IMG/VR virus record: IMGVR_UViG_3300032291_001985
Location: 1 to 27,481 of that record
Direction: 5' to 3' (one strand)
From: a virus
Length of the DNA stretch: 27,481 nucleotides
Below, piece after piece: positions 1-7,273 of the stretch (within the stretch, counting starts at the first letter, position 1; each line of letters begins with the position of its first letter). The translations under genes and the position numbers were made by a program. Under the pieces are notes generated by a model. It was given only the letters and a program-made list of their open reading frames with translations, did not search any database and had not been told where the DNA came from.

Positions 1-1528
1 CACCAAGACTACGACGTTTAGTAGCAAAATTCTTTGCTGCTGGTACGAAATATTCTTGATGATCAATCAAAGCATCCAACATTCTGACAATGATATCACA
101 AACACTTTCCATTTCATTATCATCCTTGATTTCCAACCAATTTAGTGCTGCTAAGACACAAACACCAATTTCACCATCTGGATCATTTACATCATAAATT
201 GGAATTAGTGGATGATTTACTTCAAGACATAGATTGCTTGTATCTACTTGATCCAACCAACTACCGTGTTCATTTGCGTGATCAACGAACATTGTATAAA
301 TACGTCCAGTTTCAAGACGTTCTTTAGCCAATAGACCCATTAATTCACGAGCGGGTACTTTCTTCTTGAACTTAATGTTTTTGTTGGCTTCAGCCTTTTC
401 GTACTTCTCCTTAAATCCTTCCATACCGAAAGTATTCCACAGTGAAGGACATTCGTGATAACTAAATAGTGTTACATCTTGATTCTTTAAGAAACGTTCA
501 AAGATTAACTTATCTAATCCCACACAATAATCCAACTTACGTACACGGTTATCATCAGTACCTTGGTTATTCTTCAATACGAGAATATCTAAAATATCAT
601 AATGGAACCAGGCAAAGTTTACAGTTGCACTACCACCGCGAATGCCGTTTTGGTGACAGCTCTTTACAGTGGATTCAAATGCTTTAGCGAATGGAATTGG
701 TCCTGTATGTACAACTTCGCCATTACGAATTGGAGCATTAGTAGCACGTAGTCTGGATAGATTCAATCCAATACCATAACGACTAGCTGTAGCAAATCCC
801 ACAGCACTATTGTTACTGAAAATACTACGAAGATCATCATCTACAGTAAATAGTGAACAACTAGCATAACTCTTCATTGGAGTTCTTACACCCGCCATAA
901 TAGGGGTTGGTAGATTAATCTTATGCTTACTAAAGTAGTTGTAAGCCTTCTTGATATAATCAAGACGATTTTCTTTATAACCTTTAAAGAATGTCATTGC
1001 GATAAGCATATAAGCAAACTGTGGGGTTTCATAAATCTGTTTGGTTACACGATTTTGAACCATATACTTATCACACAACTGTTTAATACCAGCATATGTG
1101 AAATTAAAATCACGGTCGTGACGTAAAAATTCATCTAGCTTATCAAACTCTTGTTTGGTGTACCAATTTAAAATTTCTTCGTCGTATACCAAAGCATCAA
1201 TATTTGCTTTGACGATATCATATAGTTTGGGAGGATTCTTACCACCCCAAACATTCTTACGTAACTGGTAATTCAACAAACGTGAAGCTACATATTGATA
1301 ATTGGGTTTGTCTTCAGAAATTAAATTTGCGGAAGCTTCAATCAACATTGCGTGAATGTCTTTGGATGTCATACCATCGAAGAACGATAGATGAGCATTC
1401 ATTGCAACTTCTTCAAAACTAACACCTTTTATGTCTTCAGTAGCCCATTGCAAAATCTTATTGATTTTATCTGCATTGAATTTCTCGACGTTACCATTTC
1501 TTTTCTTTATAAAAATTTCTTTATTCAT
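1..1528 (-). CDS. nrdA: Ribonucleotide reductase class I large (alpha) subunit, 3' end missing
   Basis: Reduces ribonucleoside diphosphates to deoxyribonucleotides for phage DNA synthesis, in complex with the NrdB radical subunit, which is not in this window. The frame is open from ATG at 1528 to the left edge, giving about 509 of the usual 750 residues. The N-terminal ATP-cone region (KKRNGNVEKFNADKI) is present. The active-site cysteines fall where expected: C224 in YASCSLF (E. coli C225), the NLCLE motif with N432, C434 and E436 (E. coli N437, C439, E441), and C457 in GVCVLAALN (E. coli C462). The domain reads as intact and catalytic as far as it goes. It is last in the replication cluster and is separated from the helicase gene by about 100 bp with a hairpin. 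I see no Shine-Dalgarno before the ATG. The family call is very secure; the C-terminus is unseen. Confidence 0.96.
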   Translation of the reverse strand, partial: MNKEIFIKKRNGNVEKFNADKINKILQWATEDIKGVSFEEVAMNAHLSFFDGMTSKDIHAMLIEASANLISEDKPNYQYVASRLLNYQLRKNVWGGKNPPKLYDIVKANIDALVYDEEILNWYTKQEFDKLDEFLRHDRDFNFTYAGIKQLCDKYMVQNRVTKQIYETPQFAYMLIAMTFFKGYKENRLDYIKKAYNYFSKHKINLPTPIMAGVRTPMKSYASCSLFTVDDDLRSIFSNNSAVGFATASRYGIGLNLSRLRATNAPIRNGEVVHTGPIPFAKAFESTVKSCHQNGIRGGSATVNFAWFHYDILDILVLKNNQGTDDNRVRKLDYCVGLDKLIFERFLKNQDVTLFSYHECPSLWNTFGMEGFKEKYEKAEANKNIKFKKKVPARELMGLLAKERLETGRIYTMFVDHANEHGSWLDQVDTSNLCLEVNHPLIPIYDVNDPDGEIGVCVLAALNWLEIKDDNEMESVCDIIVRMLDALIDHQEYFVPAAKNFATKRRSLG

Positions 1529-1534
1529 ATGGGT

Positions 1535-1560
1535 AAAAAATAACTATCTTTAGGATAGTT
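1535..1560 (-). terminator. Hairpin plus U-tract just upstream of nrdA
   Basis: On the minus strand, AACTATC and GATAGTT pair around a 5-base loop (1542-1560) and are followed by A and six T (1535-1541). This has intrinsic-terminator form, yet it lies only 7 bases before the nrdA start codon. It could end the helicase transcript or act as a 5'-leader attenuator. A TATAAT hexamer at 1575-1580 (minus) lies just upstream, so a transcript begun there would carry this hairpin at its 5' end; no convincing -35 goes with it. The rest of 1561-1630 is AT-rich with nothing else recognised. Confidence 0.55.
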
Positions 1561-1630
1561 CATTTTGTGTTTAGATTATAACTTTTTTAATAATTTATTT
1601 GTACGCTTTTTGTGTGTTACATACTATAAA

Positions 1631-3013
1631 TTATTCTTCGTCATCGCTGTTATGTACATTCCACTTGGACTTTAGTGCTTTTTTAACTTGATTTTCTCCA
1701 TCCATCATTTCATTTAGAATACTCATACCCTCACGGCTATTTTCTCCATAAATTTCAATGTGACCACAACCAGCATTCATCTTACTTGGGAATGTCAAAC
1801 CATCTGGTCCGAAACGATTCTTAATTACGTGGAATCGTGCTGTATTTGCCTGTTTATCATTGACTTTACGACTCAAACTCATAACGAAGTCAGCAGTCAT
1901 AATCTTACGATAACTATCAGCAATATTGTTGGCCTGAATGATATCTTCGTCCATAGCAGCACGATTGCTCTGTGAAGCACTCCAAATGGGAACTTGTAGT
2001 TCACCAGCTACACCACGTAACTCTTCATAGATACCACCAGCCTCACTATAACTGTTACTATTACGTTCGCTTTGTGATGGACGTAGAATATCAGCATAGT
2101 CAACAATAATCATATCTACCTTTGTACCAAGTACAGCCAATCGTTCACAATGTGCTTTCAAACTATAAGCACTAACTGTCTTGATTGGGAAGTATTTGAT
2201 CTTCAACTTGCCTGGTACATCAGCAATCTTCTGTTTTACGATATCAACGTTGTTACGAATGTTTTGGAAATCAATTCCAGTAAAACAAGCATCATAACGA
2301 AGACCCACATAGTTTTCATTCAACTCAAGAGTAAAATGAACTACATTCTTACCCTGCTTCATTGCTTCGGCACCCAACTTGGATAGTACCCAACTCTTAC
2401 CACTACCAGCACAAGCTGTAATAATACCAAGTTCACCAGCTGCCAATCCACCATCCATAATTGTATCAATTTCAGTCCAATTGGTTTTAATACAATTACG
2501 ACTCATTACACTCATACGTTTTTCAACGTCTTCAGAGTAATCGTGACCGATATTACGTTCCATACCAGCTTTCATTGCGTGGTCAACTACGTTTTTAATC
2601 TTTTCGTATTGACCAAGTGCCAATAGGTCAGCACTTTCAATAATAGCGTTCTTTAGCTTTTGATTCTTACAGAATTCCAAAAACTGTTCTTTGACAAATT
2701 TCAAATCACTATCACTAACCTTTTGATATACCAATTTGAGATTGTCTACGATGCTTCGTTTTAGAAGTTCATCATTAATTTCATCCAATTTAATTTTGAA
2801 TACTGTTAATGTTGGAAGATCTTTATACTCATTGAAATATTTTATACTTTCTTTTACTACCCACTTATTTGCATCACTTTCAAAGAAGTCTACTTCGATA
2901 ATATCGTGGATTCGTTCAATAAATGAACGATCAGATATCAAGCACGAAATACACTTGATTTGGAAGTCACGGCCATATTTTGTTAATGAATCAATTGCTT
3001 TTTTGTTTTCCAT
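1631..3013 (-). CDS. Replicative DNA helicase, DnaB/T4 gp41 type
   Basis: Ring helicase expected to unwind the replication fork 5'-3' on the lagging-strand template, with a primase not visible here. At 460 residues it is close to T4 gp41 (475). Residues 1-150 form a helical N-terminal domain. The RecA-like motor follows: Walker A ACAGSGKS at about 200-207, a Walker B-like hydrophobic strand ending in acidic residues (MIIVDYADIL), a glutamine-bearing sensor strand (VPIWSASQSNRAA), and a basic segment (FHVIKNRFGPDG) resembling the arginine-finger/DNA-loop region of DnaB. The tail is acidic. ATG at 3013 is the only good start; there is no Shine-Dalgarno. A sigma70-like promoter lies directly upstream. 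The call is secure from the fold pattern and from the UvsX/gp32/exonuclease neighbours. Confidence 0.92.
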   Translation of the reverse strand: MENKKAIDSLTKYGRDFQIKCISCLISDRSFIERIHDIIEVDFFESDANKWVVKESIKYFNEYKDLPTLTVFKIKLDEINDELLKRSIVDNLKLVYQKVSDSDLKFVKEQFLEFCKNQKLKNAIIESADLLALGQYEKIKNVVDHAMKAGMERNIGHDYSEDVEKRMSVMSRNCIKTNWTEIDTIMDGGLAAGELGIITACAGSGKSWVLSKLGAEAMKQGKNVVHFTLELNENYVGLRYDACFTGIDFQNIRNNVDIVKQKIADVPGKLKIKYFPIKTVSAYSLKAHCERLAVLGTKVDMIIVDYADILRPSQSERNSNSYSEAGGIYEELRGVAGELQVPIWSASQSNRAAMDEDIIQANNIADSYRKIMTADFVMSLSRKVNDKQANTARFHVIKNRFGPDGLTFPSKMNAGCGHIEIYGENSREGMSILNEMMDGENQVKKALKSKWNVHNSDDEE

Positions 3014-3024
3014 AAGATAACTCT

Positions 3025-3053
3025 ACTATACCACTGTTTTTTACCAACCACAA
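3025..3053 (-). promoter_or_regulatory. Putative sigma70-like promoter for the helicase gene
   Basis: On the minus strand, TTGTGG (3048-3053) and TATAGT (3025-3030) are separated by 17 bp. The -10 is a good match and the -35 a moderate one. The leader to the ATG at 3013 would be very short. The helicase-exonuclease gap holds nothing else convincing. Confidence 0.35.
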
Positions 3054-3074
3054 CGTTTAAATAACGTTTATTTT

Positions 3075-4019
3075 TTATTCGATGAAACTGTTTAGTTTGC
3101 CAAAACACTCATTCAACCAAATGTGATAATTTGGGATATTATTCCACATTTTGTCTTCTGTAATCAACTTCGTAAAAGTCATTTTATCTATTTTACGAAT
3201 AGGAGTCTTTATTATTTCTTCTATACGTAATTGTGTAAATGACTGAACCTGCGTATCACTCAATTGCATCAGAGAGTGATTTCTTTCTAGTAACAACTTA
3301 TTATCCAATACGGTATCATATATTTTATATTTACCTCTGTTGTTTTCAGAGTAATTATAAATTTCTTGTAATCCATATTGTTGACCATCTGATAAAAATG
3401 GAAATGCTTTTACTACACGTTTTAAACCCACACCGTCTAATCCAGGTATGTTATCGCTAACGTCGCCTTCCATAACTCTGTATAAGATAAAGTTATTACA
3501 AGTAATTCCATATTCATCCACTATTTCTTTACAACCAAAAATTTTCTTTTTTACAGGACTCCAGATTTTAATCTTGTCACTTGCTAGTTGAAGAAAATCT
3601 TTATCAGTAGACATAATTGTTACATTACTGTCCTTAAAAGTTTCTTTAGCTAAATAAGCAATTGTGTCGTCCGCTTCTATTCGATCAATTGCCATAACTG
3701 TTACAGGCAATGTATCTAAATAATTTACAGTACGAATCAATTCTTTTTTGAAGTTAACAGATTCAATCTGTGATGAAGATAATTCTTCGTAATTACGGTT
3801 GAGACGAATATCAGTCTTTCTGCCATTTTTGTAACCTGGATATATCTTTCTACGTTTCTGACTACCACCTTTACCATCAAATACAATAATAACTCGGGTA
3901 GGAGAAAGTAATTTAATTGCATATCCAATGCTCTTCAAGAAACCAGCAATACCCCCGGTATGTAATCCGTCTTCATTGAGTGAAGGAATGGCCATAAAAC
4001 TACGAATGTAAGTATTCAC
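3075..4019 (-). CDS. rnh: 5'-3' exonuclease (T4 RNase H/FEN-like), main C-terminal part of a split gene
   Basis: Flap/RNA-primer-removing nuclease of the T4 RNase H and Pol I 5'-nuclease family. Visible metal-site and DNA-binding motifs, numbered from the GTG at 4019, are VFDGKGG (D48), the basic helical-arch segment KRRKIYPGYK, IEADDT (E115, D117, D118), STDKDF (D139, D141), and the helix-3-turn-helix GDVSDNIPGLDGVGLK (D186, D189). The frame starts at GTG with NTYIRSFMAIP. In relatives this follows directly on a 'LLVDGL' strand that carries the first catalytic aspartate. That strand exists here but in another frame (see 4019-4147), and the two ORFs share one base in TAGTG. The product alone would lack the first metal ligand. 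Either coupled translation makes two pieces that assemble, or recoding joins them, or the gene is damaged or mis-assembled. Confidence 0.88.
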   Translation of the reverse strand: MNTYIRSFMAIPSLNEDGLHTGGIAGFLKSIGYAIKLLSPTRVIIVFDGKGGSQKRRKIYPGYKNGRKTDIRLNRNYEELSSSQIESVNFKKELIRTVNYLDTLPVTVMAIDRIEADDTIAYLAKETFKDSNVTIMSTDKDFLQLASDKIKIWSPVKKKIFGCKEIVDEYGITCNNFILYRVMEGDVSDNIPGLDGVGLKRVVKAFPFLSDGQQYGLQEIYNYSENNRGKYKIYDTVLDNKLLLERNHSLMQLSDTQVQSFTQLRIEEIIKTPIRKIDKMTFTKLITEDKMWNNIPNYHIWLNECFGKLNSFIE

Positions 4020-4147
4020 TACAATCCGTCAACCAAAAGGACATCACTATTAAGTGATTTTTTAAGTCCTCCGGTGACGGAATCGCTTTCTATATTTTGA
4101 AATAAAGAAAATAACTTCTTCATTTCTTTGTTGTCAAAGTTGCTCAT
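4019..4147 (-). CDS. N-terminal fragment of the split 5'-3' exonuclease (42 aa)
   Basis: This short ORF starts at ATG 4147 with MSNFDNKEMKKLF and ends LLVDGL, then TAG (4021-4019). The hydrophobic strand plus VDG is the first beta strand of FEN/T4 RNase H nucleases and holds the first metal-binding aspartate (D40 here; T4 RNase H D19). Deleting the five bases TAGTG would give LLVDGL-NTYIRSF, the expected continuous family sequence. The start lies inside the last codons of the upstream homing endonuclease gene, which ends at 4134, so translation may be coupled at both ends. The leader before the strand is longer than in T4 RNase H. The ORF is short, but the motif match and exact junction make it convincing as exonuclease sequence. 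Confidence 0.8.
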   Translation of the reverse strand: MSNFDNKEMKKLFSLFQNIESDSVTGGLKKSLNSDVLLVDGL

Positions 4148-5066
4148 TTAATAGTTTTTTAATGTATATATTTTTGTCTTTACATTGTTCCCAATCGTGT
4201 TGCCATATAACTTTTATTATATACCCATTCGATTCAGCAATCAACATTTTATTTTTATCTTTTTCCCATATTTTAATAACTTCATCGGACGATGTAAAAA
4301 ATCTAGGATCTCTGTGCCAATAAGTACCATTAAATTCTATTAATAAATTTTTTTCTTTTACAAACACATCGTATGGCTTCCCCCCAACAACATATTCATC
4401 TTGAATTGAATATCCTTGTTCTTTTAACAATCTAATTACTTCCTGCTGTCCTTTAGATTTAAAAATTGGTTTGTGAATTCCACTTTTCCACTGATTTTTA
4501 GTAATTAACGATAATTTGTGTTTTGTTTCAGTAGTATGTCTAAAATTAGATCGTTTGGTTTTCTTTGGTTTTCTTAATTTTAACTTATGTTCTTCTGTTA
4601 ATGGCTTTCCAAGTTGAGATTGAGACATTTTTTGTTTAGTATCTTCACTGGGTTTATACCAGTCTCTACTCTTTACTCGTTTTATTTTACTCTCCATTGT
4701 TTGGCACTTTGGTAAACAATGTTTAATCATTAAATCCCTACATCTAGATTTAGCGGACTGATTATTTTTATAATATTTTTTAATACCGACAGACATTTTT
4801 TGTCTTCTTTCTGAAGAAATAAAATAACTATCTTTGTTTCTTTTTTGATGAGCAGCTTTAGACGTTCTAACAGCACTTATTTTTTTCAAATAAGTTTCAC
4901 CATATTTATTATATAAATATTTTTTTATTTTTTCCCCAGTTTTGCTACCAATTTTATTCAGTTTAAATAAAGAAGTAAATCCACATATTGATTCATCTTT
5001 TATAAAGATTTGATATAATCGTTCAGATCGGTCTTCAAAAAAGAGTTTTTCCGCATTGTTATCCAT
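4134..5066 (-). CDS. Homing endonuclease, NUMOD3 plus EDxHD/VSR-like nuclease
   Basis: Free-standing mobile endonuclease of 310 residues. The C-terminal third carries the nuclease core: E209 in KGQQEV, D233 in KPYDVF, E244 in IEFNGTYWH (H251), and H290-D291 near the end. This matches the PD-(D/E)XK-related EDxHD family that includes I-Bth0305I and resembles VSR nucleases. The middle has a NUMOD3 DNA-binding motif (about 138-165, SEDTKQKMSQSQLGKPLTEEH) and flanking lysine-rich repeats. It sits between uvsX and the exonuclease gene and overlaps the exonuclease leader ORF by 14 bases, typical of an intergenic homing invader. Its start codon lies in the loop of a long hairpin, with a TATTTATTA element next to it. 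The target site is unknown; an invasion near the exonuclease start could explain the broken frame there. Confidence 0.88.
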   Translation of the reverse strand: MDNNAEKLFFEDRSERLYQIFIKDESICGFTSLFKLNKIGSKTGEKIKKYLYNKYGETYLKKISAVRTSKAAHQKRNKDSYFISSERRQKMSVGIKKYYKNNQSAKSRCRDLMIKHCLPKCQTMESKIKRVKSRDWYKPSEDTKQKMSQSQLGKPLTEEHKLKLRKPKKTKRSNFRHTTETKHKLSLITKNQWKSGIHKPIFKSKGQQEVIRLLKEQGYSIQDEYVVGGKPYDVFVKEKNLLIEFNGTYWHRDPRFFTSSDEVIKIWEKDKNKMLIAESNGYIIKVIWQHDWEQCKDKNIYIKKLLNEQL

Positions 5067-5096
5067 ACTAATAAATAGTAGGCAATGCGGAAAAAC
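5045..5096 (-). promoter_or_regulatory. 14-bp hairpin enclosing the homing endonuclease start
   Basis: Perfect inverted repeat with arms 5045-5058 and 5083-5096 (core TTTTTCCGCATTG / CAATGCGGAAAAA) and a 24-base loop, 5059-5082. The loop contains the endonuclease ATG (5064-5066) and the TATTTATTA element. In a uvsX read-through transcript both arms are present and the start is confined to the loop. A transcript begun inside the loop would lack the 5' arm. A U-rich run follows the 3' arm, so a terminator role for uvsX is also possible. Confidence 0.7.
5069..5077 (-). promoter_or_regulatory. TATTTATTA start-proximal element (homing endonuclease)
   Basis: TATTTATTA on the minus strand, 2 bases before the ATG, inside the hairpin loop. 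It is the only copy found at a gene outside the structural/late part of the window. Confidence 0.45.
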
Positions 5097-5110
5097 ATCC
5101 TATCAACGTA

Positions 5111-6256
5111 TTATTCTTCGTTGCCTGCAGTTTCTTCGTGTGTATCCACAACAGCATCCTCAACGATTTGACTATTGGGATCTTTGTATTTCATAATTAC
5201 AGCGTCACAAATCTTTAGGTAAATTTCTTCACCCAATTCTTTGTCAGTCTGCATTACACTCACGAAGTCTTTGGATTGGAACTTCCATTCGTTTCCGTCA
5301 TTCTTCTTATAAGTGTAATAAGCACCACCTTGTTTAATTAGACCTTGTTCTTTTAGAACTTTAATCCAACTGCCATAGTCAGCAATTCCACTATCAAAAT
5401 AGATATCAAAATTGGCCTGACGTTGTGGTGGTCCCATACGATTCTTGATAACAACTGCCTTACACTCGTTTCCGATGACTTCTTCACCCTTCTTGAGTTT
5501 ACCGGCATTATTCAAACGAACACGTACACTACAATGATATGCTAAAGCCTTACCACCACTTACTACGTACTTATCACCAAATGCCATAGCATTTAGATTC
5601 TGACGTAGTTGATTAGTAAATACAGTCAATACTTTCTGTTTACCAATCATAGTAGTAATCTTACGCATTGCCTTACTGATAATAATAGATTTACCCGTTG
5701 CAAATCCATCCTTACCGTGATCACTTTCCAATTCAACTTTAGTAGATGCTGCTGCTACAGAATCTACAATGATTGTAAGAATACGATCTTTGTTGCTCTT
5801 ACGAACAATTGCGATCATCTTCTCCATCTGAGCAAAAATATCTTCAACGGTTTCACATTGAACATATAGTAGCTTAGACAAATCTACACCAAGACTCTTC
5901 CAGAACTCAGGCGCAGCTGCGTTTTCAGTATCAATTACTACAGCGACTCCACCCTTCTTCTGTGTATCTGCGACAACGTGTGCCGACAATAGACTCTTAC
6001 CAGTACCTTCAAGTCCGTTGAATTCAACCATCTTACCAACTGGTAGACCGCCGTGTGGACGATTACTAATTGCAAGATCCAAAATAGAAGAGCCAGTACT
6101 AATCCAATCAGTAATTTCTGAAGGATTATCTTGTTCATCTAGGAAATGTGCAATTTTACCACCGTCTTTATTTGCTTTGTTAAGCTCATTCGCCAACATT
6201 TCGATTAATTCGTCACGTTGACCCGATGTATCTTTTGTAACACTTTTCTTTGCCAT
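5111..6256 (-). CDS. uvsX: RecA/UvsX recombinase
   Basis: Strand-exchange ATPase that forms filaments on single-stranded DNA and supports recombination-dependent replication with the gp32-type SSB encoded next to it. I place the start at ATG 6256 (MAKKSVTK, 381 aa). The longer frame to 6298 would run through a 10-bp hairpin and adds residues without a family counterpart. Walker A is GLEGTGKS, a RecA-type strand AVVIDTENAAAPEF follows, Walker B is LTIIVDSVAAAS, and the L2-side signature VFTNQLRQNL is clear. The segment GDKYVVSGGKALAYH matches the RecA/UvsX loop after the ATPase core. The C-terminus is acidic, as usual. All key residues are present. The family call is secure; it is closer in organisation to phage UvsX than to a host RecA because of its neighbours. 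Confidence 0.95.
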   Translation of the reverse strand: MAKKSVTKDTSGQRDELIEMLANELNKANKDGGKIAHFLDEQDNPSEITDWISTGSSILDLAISNRPHGGLPVGKMVEFNGLEGTGKSLLSAHVVADTQKKGGVAVVIDTENAAAPEFWKSLGVDLSKLLYVQCETVEDIFAQMEKMIAIVRKSNKDRILTIIVDSVAAASTKVELESDHGKDGFATGKSIIISKAMRKITTMIGKQKVLTVFTNQLRQNLNAMAFGDKYVVSGGKALAYHCSVRVRLNNAGKLKKGEEVIGNECKAVVIKNRMGPPQRQANFDIYFDSGIADYGSWIKVLKEQGLIKQGGAYYTYKKNDGNEWKFQSKDFVSVMQTDKELGEEIYLKICDAVIMKYKDPNSQIVEDAVVDTHEETAGNEE

Positions 6257-6272
6257 AACGTATATAACTAGA

Positions 6273-6304
6273 AAGCCGGTGGGGTATAAAAACTCCACCG
6301 GCTT
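6273..6304 (-). terminator. 10-bp GC-rich hairpin between the SSB and uvsX genes
   Basis: Arms AAGCCGGTGG (6273-6282) and CCACCGGCTT (6295-6304) with a 12-base spacer. It lies 11 bp after the SSB stop and 16 bp before the uvsX ATG. The T-run is better on the plus side (6305-6317) than on the minus side, so it may be bidirectional, a partial terminator, or an mRNA 3'-end stabiliser for the abundant SSB message. Confidence 0.6.
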
Positions 6305-6315
6305 ATTTTTATTTT

Positions 6316-7152
6316 TTAGGAGTTAAACAAGTCATCAAATGCTTGTTCTACACTGTCTTTACCCTTTGCTTTGGCAGCAGTTGGTGAAGCTGGTGCCTTA
6401 GCTGTAGCAGTTGCGGTTACTGCTGGCGATGTTGAAAACGGAGCTTCATCATCATCTCCACTAGGAGTAGGTTCAGCTGCAACTTCGGTTGCGGCTGATT
6501 CTGGATTCAGCCACTTATCCATAACTTCCTTCAAGTCATCATAGGATAGTTCTTCAAACAAATCCAAGATGTTTACTTGTGCCTTTAGAGCATCCAAGAG
6601 TTGGGTATTCTTTGGATCTACGGCGACACTTACGTTTGGTTTAACACGAATGCTGGTTTCTGGGAAACTAGCTCCGCCTTCAGCTGTCTTGAATTCTACA
6701 ACGATATCACGACCATTGGTTAGATCGGTAATATCACCGAAATCAGGATCACTGATGATTGAAAGAAGTTCTTGATAAACTTGCTTTCCGAATCCCCAGA
6801 ACTTGACACCTTCTCCTTCTTCGCCACGAACAATGACTGGTACGAAAGTACGCATCTTTGGTTCCATTTTACGGCCCATCTGCCAATCTTCCTTTGAACC
6901 AGTCTTCTTCAGACGGTTAGCAAACTCAACGATTGGATCTGGACGACCAAAACTATCAGGAGATAGATAAGTCTTGTTATTGATGTTGTAATGAAACTTT
7001 AGTTCGATAAACGGATTCTCAGGTACGTACTTATATGGTACGATACGAACTACTTGTTTACCTGGCTTTGGTTTCCAAATCAAGTTGGATTTTTGATTTG
7101 TGTTTGAAAGGGAGTTCAAACGACTCTTTAGTTTACTTAGATCTAATGCCAT
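6316..7152 (-). CDS. 32: Single-stranded DNA-binding protein, T4 gp32 type
   Basis: Coats single-stranded DNA at the replication fork and cooperates with UvsX, polymerase and helicase. At 278 residues it is near T4 gp32 (301). The N-terminus MALDLSKLKSRL is a basic helical arm like the gp32 cooperativity domain. The core contains the OB-fold pattern PGKQVVRIVPYKY ... FIELKFHYNI ... KMRTFVPVIVRG ... GVKFWGFGKQVYQEL. I see no Cys/His zinc site, unlike T4. Residues about 220-260 are a low-complexity Ala/Pro/Thr linker, and the C-terminus SVEQAFDDLFNS is the acidic, hydrophobic tip expected to recruit partners. The leader contains a hairpin and an A/U tract (7153-7212) suggestive of autoregulation. 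The hairpin after its stop may set its expression apart from uvsX. Confidence 0.93.
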   Translation of the reverse strand: MALDLSKLKSRLNSLSNTNQKSNLIWKPKPGKQVVRIVPYKYVPENPFIELKFHYNINNKTYLSPDSFGRPDPIVEFANRLKKTGSKEDWQMGRKMEPKMRTFVPVIVRGEEGEGVKFWGFGKQVYQELLSIISDPDFGDITDLTNGRDIVVEFKTAEGGASFPETSIRVKPNVSVAVDPKNTQLLDALKAQVNILDLFEELSYDDLKEVMDKWLNPESAATEVAAEPTPSGDDDEAPFSTSPAVTATATAKAPASPTAAKAKGKDSVEQAFDDLFNS

Positions 7153-7212
7153 AATTATTTAATGTTTAATTGTTAATTAGTTAATTACTTCAACGGATCA
7201 CTCGACCCGTCA
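7153..7212 (-). promoter_or_regulatory. gp32-like mRNA leader: hairpin plus unstructured A/U tract
   Basis: In the minus-strand RNA, 7204-7212 pairs with 7191-7199 around a GAGU loop (9 pairs, three of them G-U). It is followed by about 38 bases of nearly pure A/U built from AAUUAA/UUAAUU units, ending at the SSB AUG. No Shine-Dalgarno is visible. The layout matches the T4 gene 32 operator, where a 5' structure nucleates cooperative gp32 binding across an A/U tract that covers the start. An ACU downstream could pair with AGU in the loop as a minimal pseudoknot; that part is speculative. Confidence 0.5.
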
Positions 7213-7230
7213 TATAACCAACCTAAAATC

Positions 7231-7259
7231 AGTCTACACTATGTATAGATTGAAATCAA
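7231..7259 (-). promoter_or_regulatory. Putative sigma70-like promoter for the SSB gene
   Basis: Minus strand TTGATT (7254-7259) and TAGACT (7231-7236) with 17-bp spacing. A start near 7224 would give a leader of about 70 bases carrying the hairpin and A/U tract. Confidence 0.4.
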
Positions 7260-7273
7260 GTCTAAAATATATA

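Noticed and set aside
3052-3076. AACGTT-TAAAT-AACGTT followed by a T-run, terminator-like on the plus strand
   Set aside because: Only a 6-bp AT-rich stem, and no plus-strand gene runs into it; probably chance in AT-rich sequence, though it abuts the exonuclease stop.
3737-3928. 63-codon minus-strand ORF in another frame of the exonuclease gene
   Set aside because: Lies fully within the conserved exonuclease frame, which carries the family motifs.
4010-4030. T4 gene 60-type ribosome bypass at GGA TTG TAG in the exonuclease
   Set aside because: The five-base gap, lack of matching take-off and landing codons and lack of a nascent-peptide-like signal do not fit; stop/start coupling at TAGTG is simpler.
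6257-6298. 14-codon N-terminal extension of uvsX
   Set aside because: It would be read through the 10-bp hairpin at 6273-6304, and the family start MAKK fits ATG 6256.
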